64,000 nucleotides of DNA. It comes from Ochrobactrum sp. RH2CCR150 (lineage in GTDB: Bacteria > Pseudomonadota > Alphaproteobacteria > Rhizobiales > Rhizobiaceae). The stretch spans positions 62,001 to 126,000 of the forward strand of contig JACGXE010000003.1 in NCBI GenBank assembly GCA_014138095.1, in the 5' to 3' direction. Below the pieces are notes generated by a model that saw only the letters and a list, made by a program, of their open reading frames with translations, had not been told where the DNA came from and searched no databases. The first letter of the stretch is position 1, and the number at the start of each line of letters is the position of its first letter. Positions 46,368-55,705 of this stretch are shown here, in pieces. Made by a program: the position numbers and the translations under genes.

Positions 46368-46484
46368 GAGCCTGCTGAGATTCTGGTGCTGTAGAGCAGA
46401 AAATGGTGCGGTTTGAGAACCGGAGCGGAGTGTACTTTTGGGTACATGAGCACCGGAAGCGAAAAACCGTGCCGTTTGCAGGCC
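46368..46484. repeat. Dispersed repeat, copy B (inverted relative to copy A)
   Basis: The reverse complement of this segment aligns with 43848-43962. Shared blocks are CCGGTGCTC, GTACCCAAAAGTAC, CTCCGCTCCGGT and CACCATTTTC, with the terminal CAGGCTC. It lies between the oxidoreductase terminator and the DUF992 gene. The two copies form an inverted pair around the oxidoreductase gene. Confidence 0.7.
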
Positions 46485-46508
46485 GTCAGCGCCTGAATAT
46501 CACAGGCT

Positions 46509-47033
46509 TCAACCGGCGTAGTTCAGGCGCAGGCGGGAAACACCTACAGCTGCATTGAGGCCGCGCTGGCCCTGAACCGAAATCGGCTGCAGCGAAATCG
46601 TCTTCCACGAACCGCCGGTCAGGATGTTCGTGCCGAAGCCGATGCCGATGGCTGCATTGGCCGAAGCGCCGACATAACGACCCTTGAGTGCACCTTCCGG
46701 ACGAACGGTCGGAGCCCAGACGGCCCAGGCAACAGTGCCGCCATTGATGAAGCCGACGTCAACGCCGAGCTTTGTGATGGTGCCGGTGTAACGTTCCATA
46801 GGGTTACCACGACGCGCAGGGCGGAATACACAATCAACATCCTGCTGGCTGCCGATGATCACACCGATGGCCGGGGAAATGTCGCAGGTGAGAGTGCCGA
46901 CTTCCGAACGCGGCTGCGTGCGACCCGAAGCGGGAGGAGCTACGAAGTCTGCCGCGATGGCGGGAGCGGTGACAGCAATGCCGGAAATGACGGTCATTGC
47001 GGACAGGAAGGAAGTCGAAAAACGGAGAGACAT
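46509..47033 (-). CDS. DUF992-family exported protein
   Basis: A 174-residue protein with a signal peptide (ending PAIAADFVAPP) and a beta-rich mature domain with the paired cysteines LTCDIS and DCVFRP. It fits the DUF992 family of rhizobial periplasmic or outer-membrane proteins of unknown function. The ATG at 47033 follows AGAGGAC. A perfect CtrA-type site lies about 120 bases upstream. Confidence 0.8.
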   Translation of the reverse strand: MSLRFSTSFLSAMTVISGIAVTAPAIAADFVAPPASGRTQPRSEVGTLTCDISPAIGVIIGSQQDVDCVFRPARRGNPMERYTGTITKLGVDVGFINGGTVAWAVWAPTVRPEGALKGRYVGASANAAIGIGFGTNILTGGSWKTISLQPISVQGQRGLNAAVGVSRLRLNYAG

Positions 47034-47153
47034 GATCTTGTCCTCTTCTTGAACACATATTGAAAGAGACGGGTCTGAATGGGCTCGTCTCAATAACGGG
47101 GATTGCCGAAGCAAGTTCCCTTACAATCAAGAATTAGAGCTTTTTGCGGGAAA

Positions 47154-47169
47154 TTAAAGTTTTATTAAC
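47154..47169 (-). promoter_or_regulatory. Perfect CtrA-type site upstream of the DUF992 gene
   Basis: TTAAAGTTTTATTAAC matches TTAA-N7-TTAAC exactly and lies in the AT-rich 188-base gap between purN and the DUF992 gene. The only gene reading away from it is the DUF992 gene, since purN ends towards it. Cell-cycle control of this envelope protein is therefore suggested. Confidence 0.5.
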
Positions 47170-47221
47170 AAAAAACTTGGGGTGTGATGAATTTGTCGCG
47201 CATAAGCGCCGGTAGGCGCCC

Positions 47222-47854
47222 TCAGGCGCTCACGATCATGGCGTCGGGCATCGCATCGGGAAAAGGCGCATCGCTGCCCTTCCGTCCACTGGCAAACTGC
47301 CGCAGAACAAGCGGATAAATCCGGTGTTCAGCTTTCAAAACGCGTGCGGCCAGCATGTCAGCAGTGTCGCCCTCTATGACCGGTACAGCCGCTTGCGCCA
47401 GAATGGGGCCTTCATCCATGCCTTCCGTCACCAGATGCACGGTGCAGCCTGCAAGTTTGACGCCTGCGTCGATGGCGCGCTGATGCGTGTGCAAGCCGGG
47501 AAACAGCGGCAGCAGGGAAGGGTGAATGTTGAGGATGCGTCCTTCATAGGGCGCGATAAAACGCCCGGACAGAATCCGCATATAGCCAGCAAGACAGAGA
47601 AGGTCGGGCTTCAACGCGGCCAGTGCGGCGAGGATGGCATCTTCATGCTCGTCCTTCGACGCAAAATCCTTGCGTTTGAAAACCTGCGTGGCAATGCCAG
47701 CGGCCTCAGCCTTGGCGAGGCCGCCTGCTTCTGCCTTGTCGGAAAAGACCGCGACGATTTCCGCCGGAAAATCGGGTGTCTGCGCAGCCCGGATCAGCGC
47801 CTCCATATTGGAGCCGCCGCCGGAGATGAAGATGACGACCCGTTTGCGGCTCAT
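47222..47854 (-). CDS. purN: Phosphoribosylglycinamide formyltransferase
   Basis: A 210-residue PurN. It has [16 protein letters not shown] for phosphate binding, the catalytic [16 protein letters not shown], and the Asp in [13 protein letters not shown]. It adds the first formyl group in purine synthesis using 10-formyl-THF. The start overlaps the purM stop by four bases, so the pair is co-translated. Confidence 0.96.
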   Translation of the reverse strand: MSRKRVVIFISGGGSNMEALIRAAQTPDFPAEIVAVFSDKAEAGGLAKAEAAGIATQVFKRKDFASKDEHEDAILAALAALKPDLLCLAGYMRILSGRFIAPYEGRILNIHPSLLPLFPGLHTHQRAIDAGVKLAGCTVHLVTEGMDEGPILAQAAVPVIEGDTADMLAARVLKAEHRIYPLVLRQFASGRKGSDAPFPDAMPDAMIVSA

Positions 47855-48930
47855 AGCGCGAGTGTGCCCTTGTAGACGACGCCGTCCTTTTCGCGTGCGA
47901 TCATGCGACCGAGCGTGACGACCTGTTCGCCTTCAGCGACGAGGGCCGCGACCACTTCGTCAACCTTTTCAGGCGTGACGACGGCGATCATGCCGATGCC
48001 GCAATTGAAGGTGCGCAGCATTTCGACAGGCTCCACGCCGCCAGTTTTGGCAAGCCAGGAGAAGACCGGCGGTACGGCAATTGCCGTCAGATTGACTTCG
48101 GCCGCCAGACCTTCCGGCAGAACGCGCGGAATATTGTCGGGGAAACCACCGCCGGTGATATGCGCCAGCGCCTTGATGCCATCGGAAGCGCGAATGGCTG
48201 CAAGCAGCGGCTTCACATAGATGCGGGTCGGAGTAAGAAGCGCTTCGCCCAGCGTCGAACCCGGCTGGAATGGCGCATCGGACTTCCAGCCAAGGCCGGA
48301 CAGTTCAACAATGCGGCGCACCAGCGAGAAGCCGTTGGAATGAACGCCGGAAGAGGCGAGGCCGAGAATGATATCGCCTTCGGCAATATCGCCGCGCGGC
48401 AACAGCCGGTCACGCTCCGCCGCGCCCACGGCAAAACCGGCCAGATCGTAATCGCCATCGCGATACATGCCGGGCATTTCAGCGGTTTCGCCGCCGATCA
48501 GCGCAGAGCCTGCCTGACGGCAGCCTTCGGCAATGCCTGCAACGATGTCGACGCCCTGATCAGGCGACAGCTTTCCGGTTGCATAATAATCGAGGAAGAA
48601 AAGCGGCTCTGCGCCCTGTACGACCAGATCGTTCACGCACATGGCGACGAGGTCGATGCCCACTGTGTCGTGCTTGTCGGCGTCAATGGCGATCTTCAGC
48701 TTGGTGCCCACGCCATCATTGGCGGCGACCAGAACCGGATCCTTGAAGCCAGCCGCTTTCAGATCGAAGAGGCCGCCAAAACCGCCGATTTCGCCATCCG
48801 CACCGGGGCGGCGCGTCGAGCGGACGAGCGGCTTGATCTTTTCAACCATCAGGTTTCCGGCATCGATATCGACACCTGCCTGCGCATAGGTCAGGCCATT
48901 GTGGCCGGCGAGCTTGTTTTCCGAGGTCAT
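47851..48930 (-). CDS. purM: Phosphoribosylaminoimidazole synthetase PurM (AIR synthetase)
   Basis: A 359-residue PurM. It starts [14 protein letters not shown], has the ATP-binding [12 protein letters not shown] and the segment [12 protein letters not shown]. It closes the imidazole ring to give AIR, the step after FGAM synthetase. The start at 48930 is set by the family N-terminus. It forms an operon with purN and is divergent from the AI-2E transporter gene. Confidence 0.96.
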   Translation of the reverse strand: MTSENKLAGHNGLTYAQAGVDIDAGNLMVEKIKPLVRSTRRPGADGEIGGFGGLFDLKAAGFKDPVLVAANDGVGTKLKIAIDADKHDTVGIDLVAMCVNDLVVQGAEPLFFLDYYATGKLSPDQGVDIVAGIAEGCRQAGSALIGGETAEMPGMYRDGDYDLAGFAVGAAERDRLLPRGDIAEGDIILGLASSGVHSNGFSLVRRIVELSGLGWKSDAPFQPGSTLGEALLTPTRIYVKPLLAAIRASDGIKALAHITGGGFPDNIPRVLPEGLAAEVNLTAIAVPPVFSWLAKTGGVEPVEMLRTFNCGIGMIAVVTPEKVDEVVAALVAEGEQVVTLGRMIAREKDGVVYKGTLAL

Positions 48931-49111
48931 GGCCTGCTCCTGAAACTGGGTGCTATCCACCTGCGCGCAATGACACGAGATGGCTTTGCCCGCAAGGTCA
49001 TGAAGCGCGAAAAGCGCAAAACTCTGCCGGATTCTGCACGGTTTTTCGTATGACTGGCCATGTTCGTGTCAATACAGATGTCTGTTGCGCTGGCTTTGCA
49101 TTTCGCACAGT

Positions 49112-49151
49112 CCGGTCTACTCTCGAAAAGGCCGGTCTACTCTTGAAAAGG
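49112..49151. repeat. Two tandem 20-base repeats upstream of the AI-2E transporter gene
   Basis: CCGGTCTACTCTCGAAAAGG (49112-49131) is followed directly by the same 20 bases with one C-to-T change. It sits in the 306-base purM-transporter gap, 85 bases before the transporter start. It may be a recent slippage duplication or a pair of binding sites. The rest of the gap shows nothing firm. Confidence 0.75.
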
Positions 49152-49236
49152 AATGAGCCGTGCATCAGCGATAAGATGACGGTAATGCAGTTCTGATATT
49201 GTTTTGCCAGCAGGTCTTTGCAGAGAACGGAACCAT

Positions 49237-50541
49237 ATGGTCAAAAAACCGACGCCGACACGCCAGACGAACACCAAGACGGGTACGAACAGGACTGGCG
49301 CCGCTGCTTCGGCTGCGGGCGGCAGCAAAGTCATTCGTCAGACGGACGCCATCGCCTCGGACGGCAATATCCACGTCAATGTTGAGGTTGGCGGCCTCAC
49401 GGGCACAACGGTTCGGCGTCAGGCGATGTTCTGGGTCGCGACAATGGCCGTGTTCGTGCTGTTTCTGGTGGTTTTCAGTTCAGTCCTGCTGCCCTTCGTG
49501 GCGGGCATGGCTCTGGCTTACTTTCTCGATCCGGTGGCTGACCGGCTTCAGCGCCTGGGCCTGTCGCGCATGACTGCAACCGTCGTCATCCTGCTGGTTT
49601 TCCTGATTGCGCTCGTCGTTGGCCTGATGATCATTGTGCCAATTCTGGCAACGCAGCTTGCCGATTTCATTTCCAAGGTGCCGGGTTATATCACCCAGTT
49701 GCAGTCATTGCTCGCCAATGAAAACTCGCAATGGCTGAAGAAATATATCGGCATCGACAGCTCGGTCATTCAGCAAAATCTGAGCGCGCTGCTTCAGCAG
49801 GGTGCTGGTTTCATGACCACGCTGCTTCAGTCCCTGTGGAATTCGGGGAAATCGCTGATCGATATTGCAGGGCTTTTCGTGGTCACACCGGTGGTTGCCT
49901 TCTACATGCTTCTCGACTGGGACCGCATGGTCAACCGCATCGATTCCTGGGTGCCGCGCGCGCAGCTTCACACGGTGCGCCAGATCGCGCGCGAAATGAA
50001 TGCAGCGGTTGCAGGCTTCATTCGCGGGCAGGGCACGCTCTGCCTCATTCTTGGTACGTATTATGCCCTCGGCCTAACCCTCACGGGGCTCAATTTCGGC
50101 CTGCTGATCGGCTTTTTTGCAGGTCTGATCTCCTTCATCCCCTATATCGGCTCGTTCGTCGGTCTGGCACTCGCTATTGGTGTGGCGCTGGTGCAGTTTT
50201 GGCCGGACTGGATCATGATCTGCGCCGTTGCGGCAGTGTTTTTCATCGGCCAGTTCGTGGAAGGAAACATCCTCCAGCCCAAGCTGGTTGGGTCGTCGGT
50301 AGGCCTCCATCCGGTATGGCTGATGTTCGCTCTGTTCGCGTTCGGTTCACTGTTCGGCTTTACCGGAATGCTGGTTGCGGTGCCCGCTGCGGCGGCAGTC
50401 GGGGTGCTTGTGCGTTTTGCCTTGAATCGCTATCTCAATTCACCGATGTACGATCCAGCCTTTCGTCGTCGCGACCCGGATGCGGGGCCGCTGATCGAGG
50501 CAGGCGAGAATGCAGGCCCGAATGCAGGCAGGGACAAATGA
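49237..50541 (+). CDS. AI-2E family transporter (PerM-like)
   Basis: A 434-residue membrane protein with about eight helices after a 70-residue basic, hydrophilic N-terminus. The family segment FIPYIGSFVGLALAIGVA is clear. AI-2E proteins export signals or act as sodium/proton antiporters in different bacteria, so the substrate is open. The start at 49237 is preceded by AGAGAACGG. hdaA follows by 39 bases, a conserved order. Confidence 0.85.
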   Translation: MVKKPTPTRQTNTKTGTNRTGAAASAAGGSKVIRQTDAIASDGNIHVNVEVGGLTGTTVRRQAMFWVATMAVFVLFLVVFSSVLLPFVAGMALAYFLDPVADRLQRLGLSRMTATVVILLVFLIALVVGLMIIVPILATQLADFISKVPGYITQLQSLLANENSQWLKKYIGIDSSVIQQNLSALLQQGAGFMTTLLQSLWNSGKSLIDIAGLFVVTPVVAFYMLLDWDRMVNRIDSWVPRAQLHTVRQIAREMNAAVAGFIRGQGTLCLILGTYYALGLTLTGLNFGLLIGFFAGLISFIPYIGSFVGLALAIGVALVQFWPDWIMICAVAAVFFIGQFVEGNILQPKLVGSSVGLHPVWLMFALFAFGSLFGFTGMLVAVPAAAAVGVLVRFALNRYLNSPMYDPAFRRRDPDAGPLIEAGENAGPNAGRDK

Positions 50542-50580
50542 GACTGAACCGCAATCTGGACGGGTGTGCGGGAGGCAGCG

Positions 50581-51303
50581 ATGCGTGACGCCCCGCGTCA
50601 GATTCCGCTGAATCTTGAACACCAGCCCGGTTATCACCGCGAGGACTTGATCGTCACGGGCTCAAACCGTGCGGCGATCGACCTTATCGATCGTTGGCCG
50701 AACTGGGTATCGCCGGTTACGATTTTGGCCGGACCTACCGGCGCGGGCAAGACGCATCTCGCAGAAGTCTGGCGCGCGGGCACGGATGCGCTTCTGGTTG
50801 ATCCAGCGCGTATTACGGATGAAATCGTTCAGGCTGCTGCAGAGCGCGCCGTGCTCATCGACGATATTGGCGGCGCGCCCTTCGATGAAACGGGGCTGTT
50901 TCACTTGATCAACAGCGTTCGCCAACATGCAGCACAGGGCTTCGGGCCGTCGCTTTTGATGACGTCGCGCCTGTGGCCCGCAAACTGGAACGTGAAGCTG
51001 CCCGACCTCGCATCGCGGCTGAAAGCGGCAACCGTGGTTGAAATCGCAGAGCCGGACGATTTGCTGCTGTCGGGCGTCATTCATAAGCTTTTTGCTGACC
51101 GTCAGGTCAGTGTCGAGCCGCATGTTGTGACTTATCTGGTCAGCCGGATTGAGCGTTCGCTCCCGTCTGCAATCCAGATTGTCGACAAGCTCGACCGGGC
51201 AGCACTGGAACAGAAGACCCGCATCACGCGAGCGCTGGCGGCGCAGGTGCTGGCCGATACCGATGGTCAGTCAGACGGCCAAACTGGCGACAAGGCAGGC
51301 TGA
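50581..51303 (+). CDS. hdaA: DnaA-inactivating ATPase-domain protein HdaA
   Basis: A 240-residue protein with a DnaA-like AAA+ domain: Walker A GPTGAGKTHLAE and Walker B VLIDDIGG. A clamp-binding peptide is visible at the N-terminus (QIPLNLEH). It lacks the DnaA domain IV, as Hda proteins do. With the sliding clamp it drives ATP hydrolysis on DnaA and limits re-initiation. The ATG at 50581 follows GGGAGG. Confidence 0.88.
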   Translation: MRDAPRQIPLNLEHQPGYHREDLIVTGSNRAAIDLIDRWPNWVSPVTILAGPTGAGKTHLAEVWRAGTDALLVDPARITDEIVQAAAERAVLIDDIGGAPFDETGLFHLINSVRQHAAQGFGPSLLMTSRLWPANWNVKLPDLASRLKAATVVEIAEPDDLLLSGVIHKLFADRQVSVEPHVVTYLVSRIERSLPSAIQIVDKLDRAALEQKTRITRALAAQVLADTDGQSDGQTGDKAG

Positions 51304-51305
51304 CG

Positions 51306-52181
51306 GTGAAGGTTGTCGTTACGGGGGCAGGCGGGTTTATCGGTAGCGCGGTTGCGCGGCAGCTGCATGACGACGGGCACCAGGTCACGCCTTTATCTCG
51401 CAACGATTTGGCAGATGCGGATTTTTCAGGCATTGAAACGGTTGTGTATTGCGCAGCACTTGCTCATCGCACCGGCGCGGAACGACCGGATGCCGACGCT
51501 TTCGATGCCGTCAATCACCGGCTGACGGTTGAACTGGCCGCGAAGGCGAAACAGGCGGGCGTAAAACGCTTCATCTTCGTTTCAACGATCTACACCATTG
51601 CCGGAAACCCGTCGCCGTTGACGGCCGACATGCCGCTAGCGCCAAGGGCATACGACGATTATGGACGCGCCAAGGCGAAGGCGGAAGCAGCGCTGCTGGC
51701 CATGACCGGCATCGAGATTGTGATTGCACGCCCGGTGCTCGTCTACGGTCCCGGCGCGCGCGCCAATCTCAGGGCTCTGATGAAACTCTGCGATAGCGCA
51801 TTTCCGCTGCCTTTCGGTATGGCGAACAACCAGCGCAGCTTCGTGTCCTTGCAGAATGCCGCCCGCGCACTTGTATTCCTGTCGCAAGCTCCTGCCGAGA
51901 AAGTCGCAGGACGAGTGTTCCATCTGGCCGAACCCAAGCCAAGTTCAACACGCGAGCTGGTATCCATCGCCCGCCGCGCCATGGGGCGTCCGACGCGGCT
52001 TGTCTCTGTTCCGCCAGTGCTGATGCGCTTGCTGCTGACGGGTCTCGGCAAAAAGGGGCTTTATGAGCAGCTATTCGGCGATCTGACGGCGGATACGTCG
52101 TCGCTGATCGCAGCCGGGTTTAAATATCTCCCCGGCGATCCGCAGATTGAAGCCATGGCTATCGAGGCCCAAAAAGCTTAG
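51306..52181 (+). CDS. NAD-dependent epimerase/dehydratase family protein
   Basis: A 291-residue extended SDR. The Rossmann motif is VTGAGGFIGSAVA, and the catalytic triad falls in FVSTIY and YDDYGRAKAKAE (YxxxK). It resembles UDP-glucose 4-epimerase-type sugar-nucleotide enzymes, but the substrate is not certain. The start is GTG, two bases after the hdaA stop, so it is read with hdaA. The last four bases overlap the convergent SH3 gene. Confidence 0.8.
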   Translation: MKVVVTGAGGFIGSAVARQLHDDGHQVTPLSRNDLADADFSGIETVVYCAALAHRTGAERPDADAFDAVNHRLTVELAAKAKQAGVKRFIFVSTIYTIAGNPSPLTADMPLAPRAYDDYGRAKAKAEAALLAMTGIEIVIARPVLVYGPGARANLRALMKLCDSAFPLPFGMANNQRSFVSLQNAARALVFLSQAPAEKVAGRVFHLAEPKPSSTRELVSIARRAMGRPTRLVSVPPVLMRLLLTGLGKKGLYEQLFGDLTADTSSLIAAGFKYLPGDPQIEAMAIEAQKA

Positions 52182-52993
52182 TTCTTATCTCCCACCGCTT
52201 TTGGCGGGACGATGCGGGACTGTGTCTGCACTGGCGCGCTTTTCGCTATCTCCGGCTTCTTGGTCACCGAACCGGTAATCAGCGTTGCGCTATCCGGCTT
52301 GTTACGACCACCGACAAGCTGATCCTCATGCACCCAGCCGATCATATTGGTTTTCGGAACAATGATACGATGCCAACGGCCAGTTTTACCGTAAGAGCGC
52401 ATCTCGCGCCCTTTTTCCACGGTGCCGATGGCTGCGGATTTATCCCAGGCGTTTTTGTGAATGGTCAGCTGCGTCCGGGCATAAACCACTGAAGGCGAAT
52501 GCGCGGGCGTGTTGACGCCGCGCGGTGGCATCATATGCGGGCCAGTCGGCGCTGAGGCCACGACCTGATTGGTCGGACGTGGCGGCTTTGGCGCCTGAAC
52601 GGTCACTTGAGTGGGGGGGTGCACTGCTGCCTGCTGAACCGGTTTTTGCACGATAGGCGCGACAGGTGCAGATGGACGCGGCACAGGGCCAACGGCAGCA
52701 CCGTAATCCTTGTCCTTGGATGGCGCGGTCGTTTCTGGTGCCTTCGCGGTAACGGTTGGCTTGCTCTCTGTACGAGGCGAGGTCGATGCGAAAGGATTGG
52801 TCGCAGACCGCTGGAACAGAGCTACCAGCGCGTCCTGCGGGCTTTTGTGCTGTGATGTGGCCCACAGACTGAAAGCGCCGAGACCGAGGATGGCTGCCAG
52901 AGCCAAAACGGGCGCAGACGAACCAGATCCGCCCTTGGCAGTGCGGGCTCTCTTTTTCGGTGCAGCCTTTCGGGCAGGCTTCCGTGCAGCCAT
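52178..52993 (-). CDS. SH3-domain envelope protein
   Basis: A 271-residue protein with a very basic N-terminus (KPARKAAPKKRARTAK), one membrane helix (about residues 28-46), a long proline, threonine and lysine-rich linker (50-165) and a bacterial SH3 domain (about 170-240: VVYARTQLTIHKNAWDKSA and IGWVHEDQLVGG). It probably binds peptidoglycan from the periplasmic side. It is monocistronic and convergent with the epimerase gene. Confidence 0.75.
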   Translation of the reverse strand: MAARKPARKAAPKKRARTAKGGSGSSAPVLALAAILGLGAFSLWATSQHKSPQDALVALFQRSATNPFASTSPRTESKPTVTAKAPETTAPSKDKDYGAAVGPVPRPSAPVAPIVQKPVQQAAVHPPTQVTVQAPKPPRPTNQVVASAPTGPHMMPPRGVNTPAHSPSVVYARTQLTIHKNAWDKSAAIGTVEKGREMRSYGKTGRWHRIIVPKTNMIGWVHEDQLVGGRNKPDSATLITGSVTKKPEIAKSAPVQTQSRIVPPKAVGDKN

Positions 52994-53141
52994 ATGTCTG
53001 ACCCCTGTTCGAATCGCGATCGCTAGACGCTAACAAGTCTTCCTTCGCATTTCGTTACCTTGGGGGGATCGGGCCATGGCTGGCCCGCCAAATAGAAAAC
53101 GCCGCTTTCGCGGCGTATCCAAGTCATTATGAAGAAGCTGA

Positions 53142-53297
53142 TCAGTGTCCGGACGTCTTGCCGTCACAGGAAGTTTCACCGGAAACCTTATCCTGTTGTT
53201 TCTGGTTCGATTCCTGCTCTTCAACTGCGTCGCGCCACTGGGCCCATTCGCGCTCGTGACGACGATAAAGTTCATCGGAAACAGTCTGGATACTCAT
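53142..53297 (-). CDS. Small hydrophilic protein (51 residues)
   Basis: A 51-residue frame with a strong GGAGG ribosome site before ATG 53297. The product begins MSIQTVSDELYRRHEREWAQ and is charged and glutamine rich, with two His and one Cys near the end. The family is not recognised. A small helical cytoplasmic protein is likely. Confidence 0.5.
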   Translation of the reverse strand: MSIQTVSDELYRRHEREWAQWRDAVEEQESNQKQQDKVSGETSCDGKTSGH

Positions 53298-53414
53298 TTC
53301 GATCCTCCGTTCATCTGGCGAAGCAAATAACACGGAGCTGTCCAGAACGTTGCATCACAAAGCGTAAGCGCTTGAAATCTAAATCGGTTTATATGTTTAT
53401 AACCTTTTCAGACC

Positions 53415-53561
53415 TCAATTTTCCTGAACGGAAACACCGCCTTCTCCGATTTTCAACTCAATCCCGGCGGGTTTTGTCTCTTCGCGATAGACGTAAAAAG
53501 CCAGACCAGCCGCAACGACGACCAAAGCGCCGATAATCAGATAAAGCCCGTTTCTGTTCAC
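53415..53561 (-). CDS. Small single-span membrane protein (48 residues)
   Basis: A GTG-started 48-residue frame with a GAGGAG ribosome site six bases upstream. The product has one membrane helix (GLYLIIGALVVVAAGLAFYV), then a basic turn (YREETKPAG) and a short periplasmic tail. I recall similar small proteins in Brucella, but no function is known. Confidence 0.55.
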   Translation of the reverse strand: MNRNGLYLIIGALVVVAAGLAFYVYREETKPAGIELKIGEGGVSVQEN

Positions 53562-53621
53562 GTGTAACTCCTCATTATGATCGATAAAGGTGGAACGCCT
53601 GAACGCGGCATCGGTTCCGAT

Positions 53622-53655
53622 AAAGAAAACCCACGCAAGCTGATGCCTGCGTGGG
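53622..53655 (-). terminator. Intrinsic terminator of the L-lactate permease gene
   Basis: CCCACGCA and TGCGTGGG pair with a ten-base loop. In the minus-strand direction it is followed by TTTTCTTT. It begins 24 bases after the lldP stop. Confidence 0.7.
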
Positions 53656-53678
53656 CTGTTGGCCGATTGATCTAAGGA

Positions 53679-55352
53679 TCAATGTATTACGGCGGGCAGG
53701 GTTTCTGCCGGAACCATATGGGTGAATGGCGGCAGATAGGCCTGTGCCAGCACGAGAAGGCCGATGAGCGACGCCAGTGCAATCGAGTGGAAAAACACGT
53801 AGCGCAGGATTTTCGACTCATGGCCGTACCATTGGGTGGCGGTAGAGGCGACGACGATGGATTGCGCATCGATCATCTTGCCCATGACGCCGCCCGATGA
53901 GTTGGACGCAGCCATAAGCACCGGCGACAGCCCAAGCTGTTCGGCAGTGATCTTCTGCAATCCGCCGAACAGAACATTGGACGCCGTATCCGAACCGGTG
54001 AGAGCAACGCCGAGCCAGCCCAGCATTGCGCCGAAGAACGGATAGACCCAGCCAGTTTGTGCGAATGCAAGGCCGAGCGTGGCATCCGTGCCGGAATAGC
54101 GGGTGACATAGCCCAGCGCCAGCATGGCCGCGATGGTGATGAGCGAGAAGCGCACCACATAGGCGGTCTTGCCGTATTCCTTCAGGAGCTCGAGCGGATT
54201 GAAGCCGAGAACCAGCCCTGCCACGATGGCCGAAAGCAGGATGCCCGACCCGGTGGCCGACAGCAGGTTAAGCGTATAGACTGCCGCTTCTGAATGGGCG
54301 TCGGCAACGACGGGTGGCACTTTGAACACCAGATTATGCAGATAAGGCACCTGAACCTTCAGCACCCAAAGCGAGTCGAGCCATGTGCGGAACTGCGGAG
54401 TTCCCCACAGAAACACGAAGACCGACAGGATCAGCCATGGCAGCCATGCGCGAAAGACGGTCCCGCTCGCATGTTGCTGGGGCGGTGTATAGGGCGCGGC
54501 CACTTCGTCCGGATCGAGACTGGTGGACGTCCAGATGCGTTTCGGTTGCCAGATACGCAGAAATCCGGCGAGCGCTGCCATGGAGCAGACGGCGGCAATG
54601 ACGTCGACCAGCCAAGGGCCATGGAAGTTTGAAACCAGATATTGCGGAATGGCAAAGGCCACACCCGCAACAAGCAAGGCAGGCCAGACTTCCAGCATGC
54701 CCTTGCGTCCGGCAAAGGCCCAGATCAGCCAGAAAGGCACAATAACCGAGAAGAACGGCAGCTGTCGTCCGATCATGCCGGAGAGTTGCAGAAGGTCGAT
54801 GCCGGTCACGGCGGAAAGCGCAATGACCGGCGTTCCAAGTGCGCCATAGGCGACGGGCGCGGTGTTTGCGATCAGCGATAGGCCTGCCGCCGGAAGAGGG
54901 GCAAAGCCCAGACCCATGAGCATGGCGGCTGTCACGGCCACTGGCGTGCCGAAACCGGCCGCACCTTCGAAGAATGCGCCGAAGGAAAAGGCGATGAACA
55001 AAAGCTGGAGCCGTCGATCCGGCGTTATCCCGGCGATTGAATCGCGCAGAATGTTGAATTGTCCGGTCTGTTCGGTAAGGCGATAGAGAAAAATAACATT
55101 CAGGATGATCCAGCCGATGGGCAGAAGCCCGTAGGCCGCGCCATAGACGGCTGTTGCACCTGCCTTGTCGGCGGGCATTCCAAATCCAATGACGGCGATG
55201 ACGAGAGCAGTCAGAAGACCAAGTATTGCTGCAGTATGGGCTTTCATGTGGAGAAAGCCGATGCCGCCCAACAGGACGACAATTGGCAAAGCGGCGAGCA
55301 ATGTTGACCAAAACATGCTGCCCAAAGGGTCATATACTTGATTCCAGGGCAT
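53679..55352 (-). CDS. lldP: L-lactate permease
   Basis: A 557-residue membrane protein of the LctP family, with about 12-14 helices. It has the family length and segments such as GAFFEGAAGFGTPVAVTAAM and GSDTASNVLFGGLQ. It imports L-lactate, and often glycolate, with protons. The ATG at 55352 follows a GGGAGG site, and the open frame upstream is not typical. A GntR-type palindrome (55498-55516) lies about 145 bases upstream. No lactate dehydrogenase gene is adjacent. Confidence 0.9.
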   Translation of the reverse strand: MPWNQVYDPLGSMFWSTLLAALPIVVLLGGIGFLHMKAHTAAILGLLTALVIAVIGFGMPADKAGATAVYGAAYGLLPIGWIILNVIFLYRLTEQTGQFNILRDSIAGITPDRRLQLLFIAFSFGAFFEGAAGFGTPVAVTAAMLMGLGFAPLPAAGLSLIANTAPVAYGALGTPVIALSAVTGIDLLQLSGMIGRQLPFFSVIVPFWLIWAFAGRKGMLEVWPALLVAGVAFAIPQYLVSNFHGPWLVDVIAAVCSMAALAGFLRIWQPKRIWTSTSLDPDEVAAPYTPPQQHASGTVFRAWLPWLILSVFVFLWGTPQFRTWLDSLWVLKVQVPYLHNLVFKVPPVVADAHSEAAVYTLNLLSATGSGILLSAIVAGLVLGFNPLELLKEYGKTAYVVRFSLITIAAMLALGYVTRYSGTDATLGLAFAQTGWVYPFFGAMLGWLGVALTGSDTASNVLFGGLQKITAEQLGLSPVLMAASNSSGGVMGKMIDAQSIVVASTATQWYGHESKILRYVFFHSIALASLIGLLVLAQAYLPPFTHMVPAETLPAVIH

Positions 55353-55497
55353 GGTTCCTCCCTTCCTGGACTGAAAAATGTTCCTCTCTTCGATGCAAAA
55401 TGCTTCATCGGTCTGGGTGCCGATGAATAGGCAATGGACAGCCATCCTCTCCCAGGAGGTGCCTATTGCCGATAGTTGACTTATGTTGACGATTGAT

Positions 55498-55516
55498 TGG
55501 TAAACTTACTTTACCA
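55498..55516 (-). promoter_or_regulatory. GntR-type palindrome upstream of lldP
   Basis: TGGTAAA CTTAC TTTACCA is a perfect 7-5-7 palindrome. The TGGT/ACCA ends are those of FadR-type (LldR, PdhR) GntR operators, and lldP is the nearest gene reading away from it. An LldR-like repressor is therefore expected, but its gene is not in this window. The remaining 350 bases of the gap show no other firm feature. Confidence 0.5.
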
Positions 55517-55705
55517 GGACTGTCAATTCTACCGCGTCTGCTACTTTAGGCATGGCGATGCTATTCAAGCCCGAAACAAGACTGTTCTTCCCGCGCTGAC
55601 GTTACGTCAGAACTATGCCTTGTCGGGAAGTTACGCACCGCTAGCAGCCGCTTTTTCGTCGTTATTCCAGCGCATAATAAAAGGCTTCTTTGAGAGGAGG
55701 CTGTC

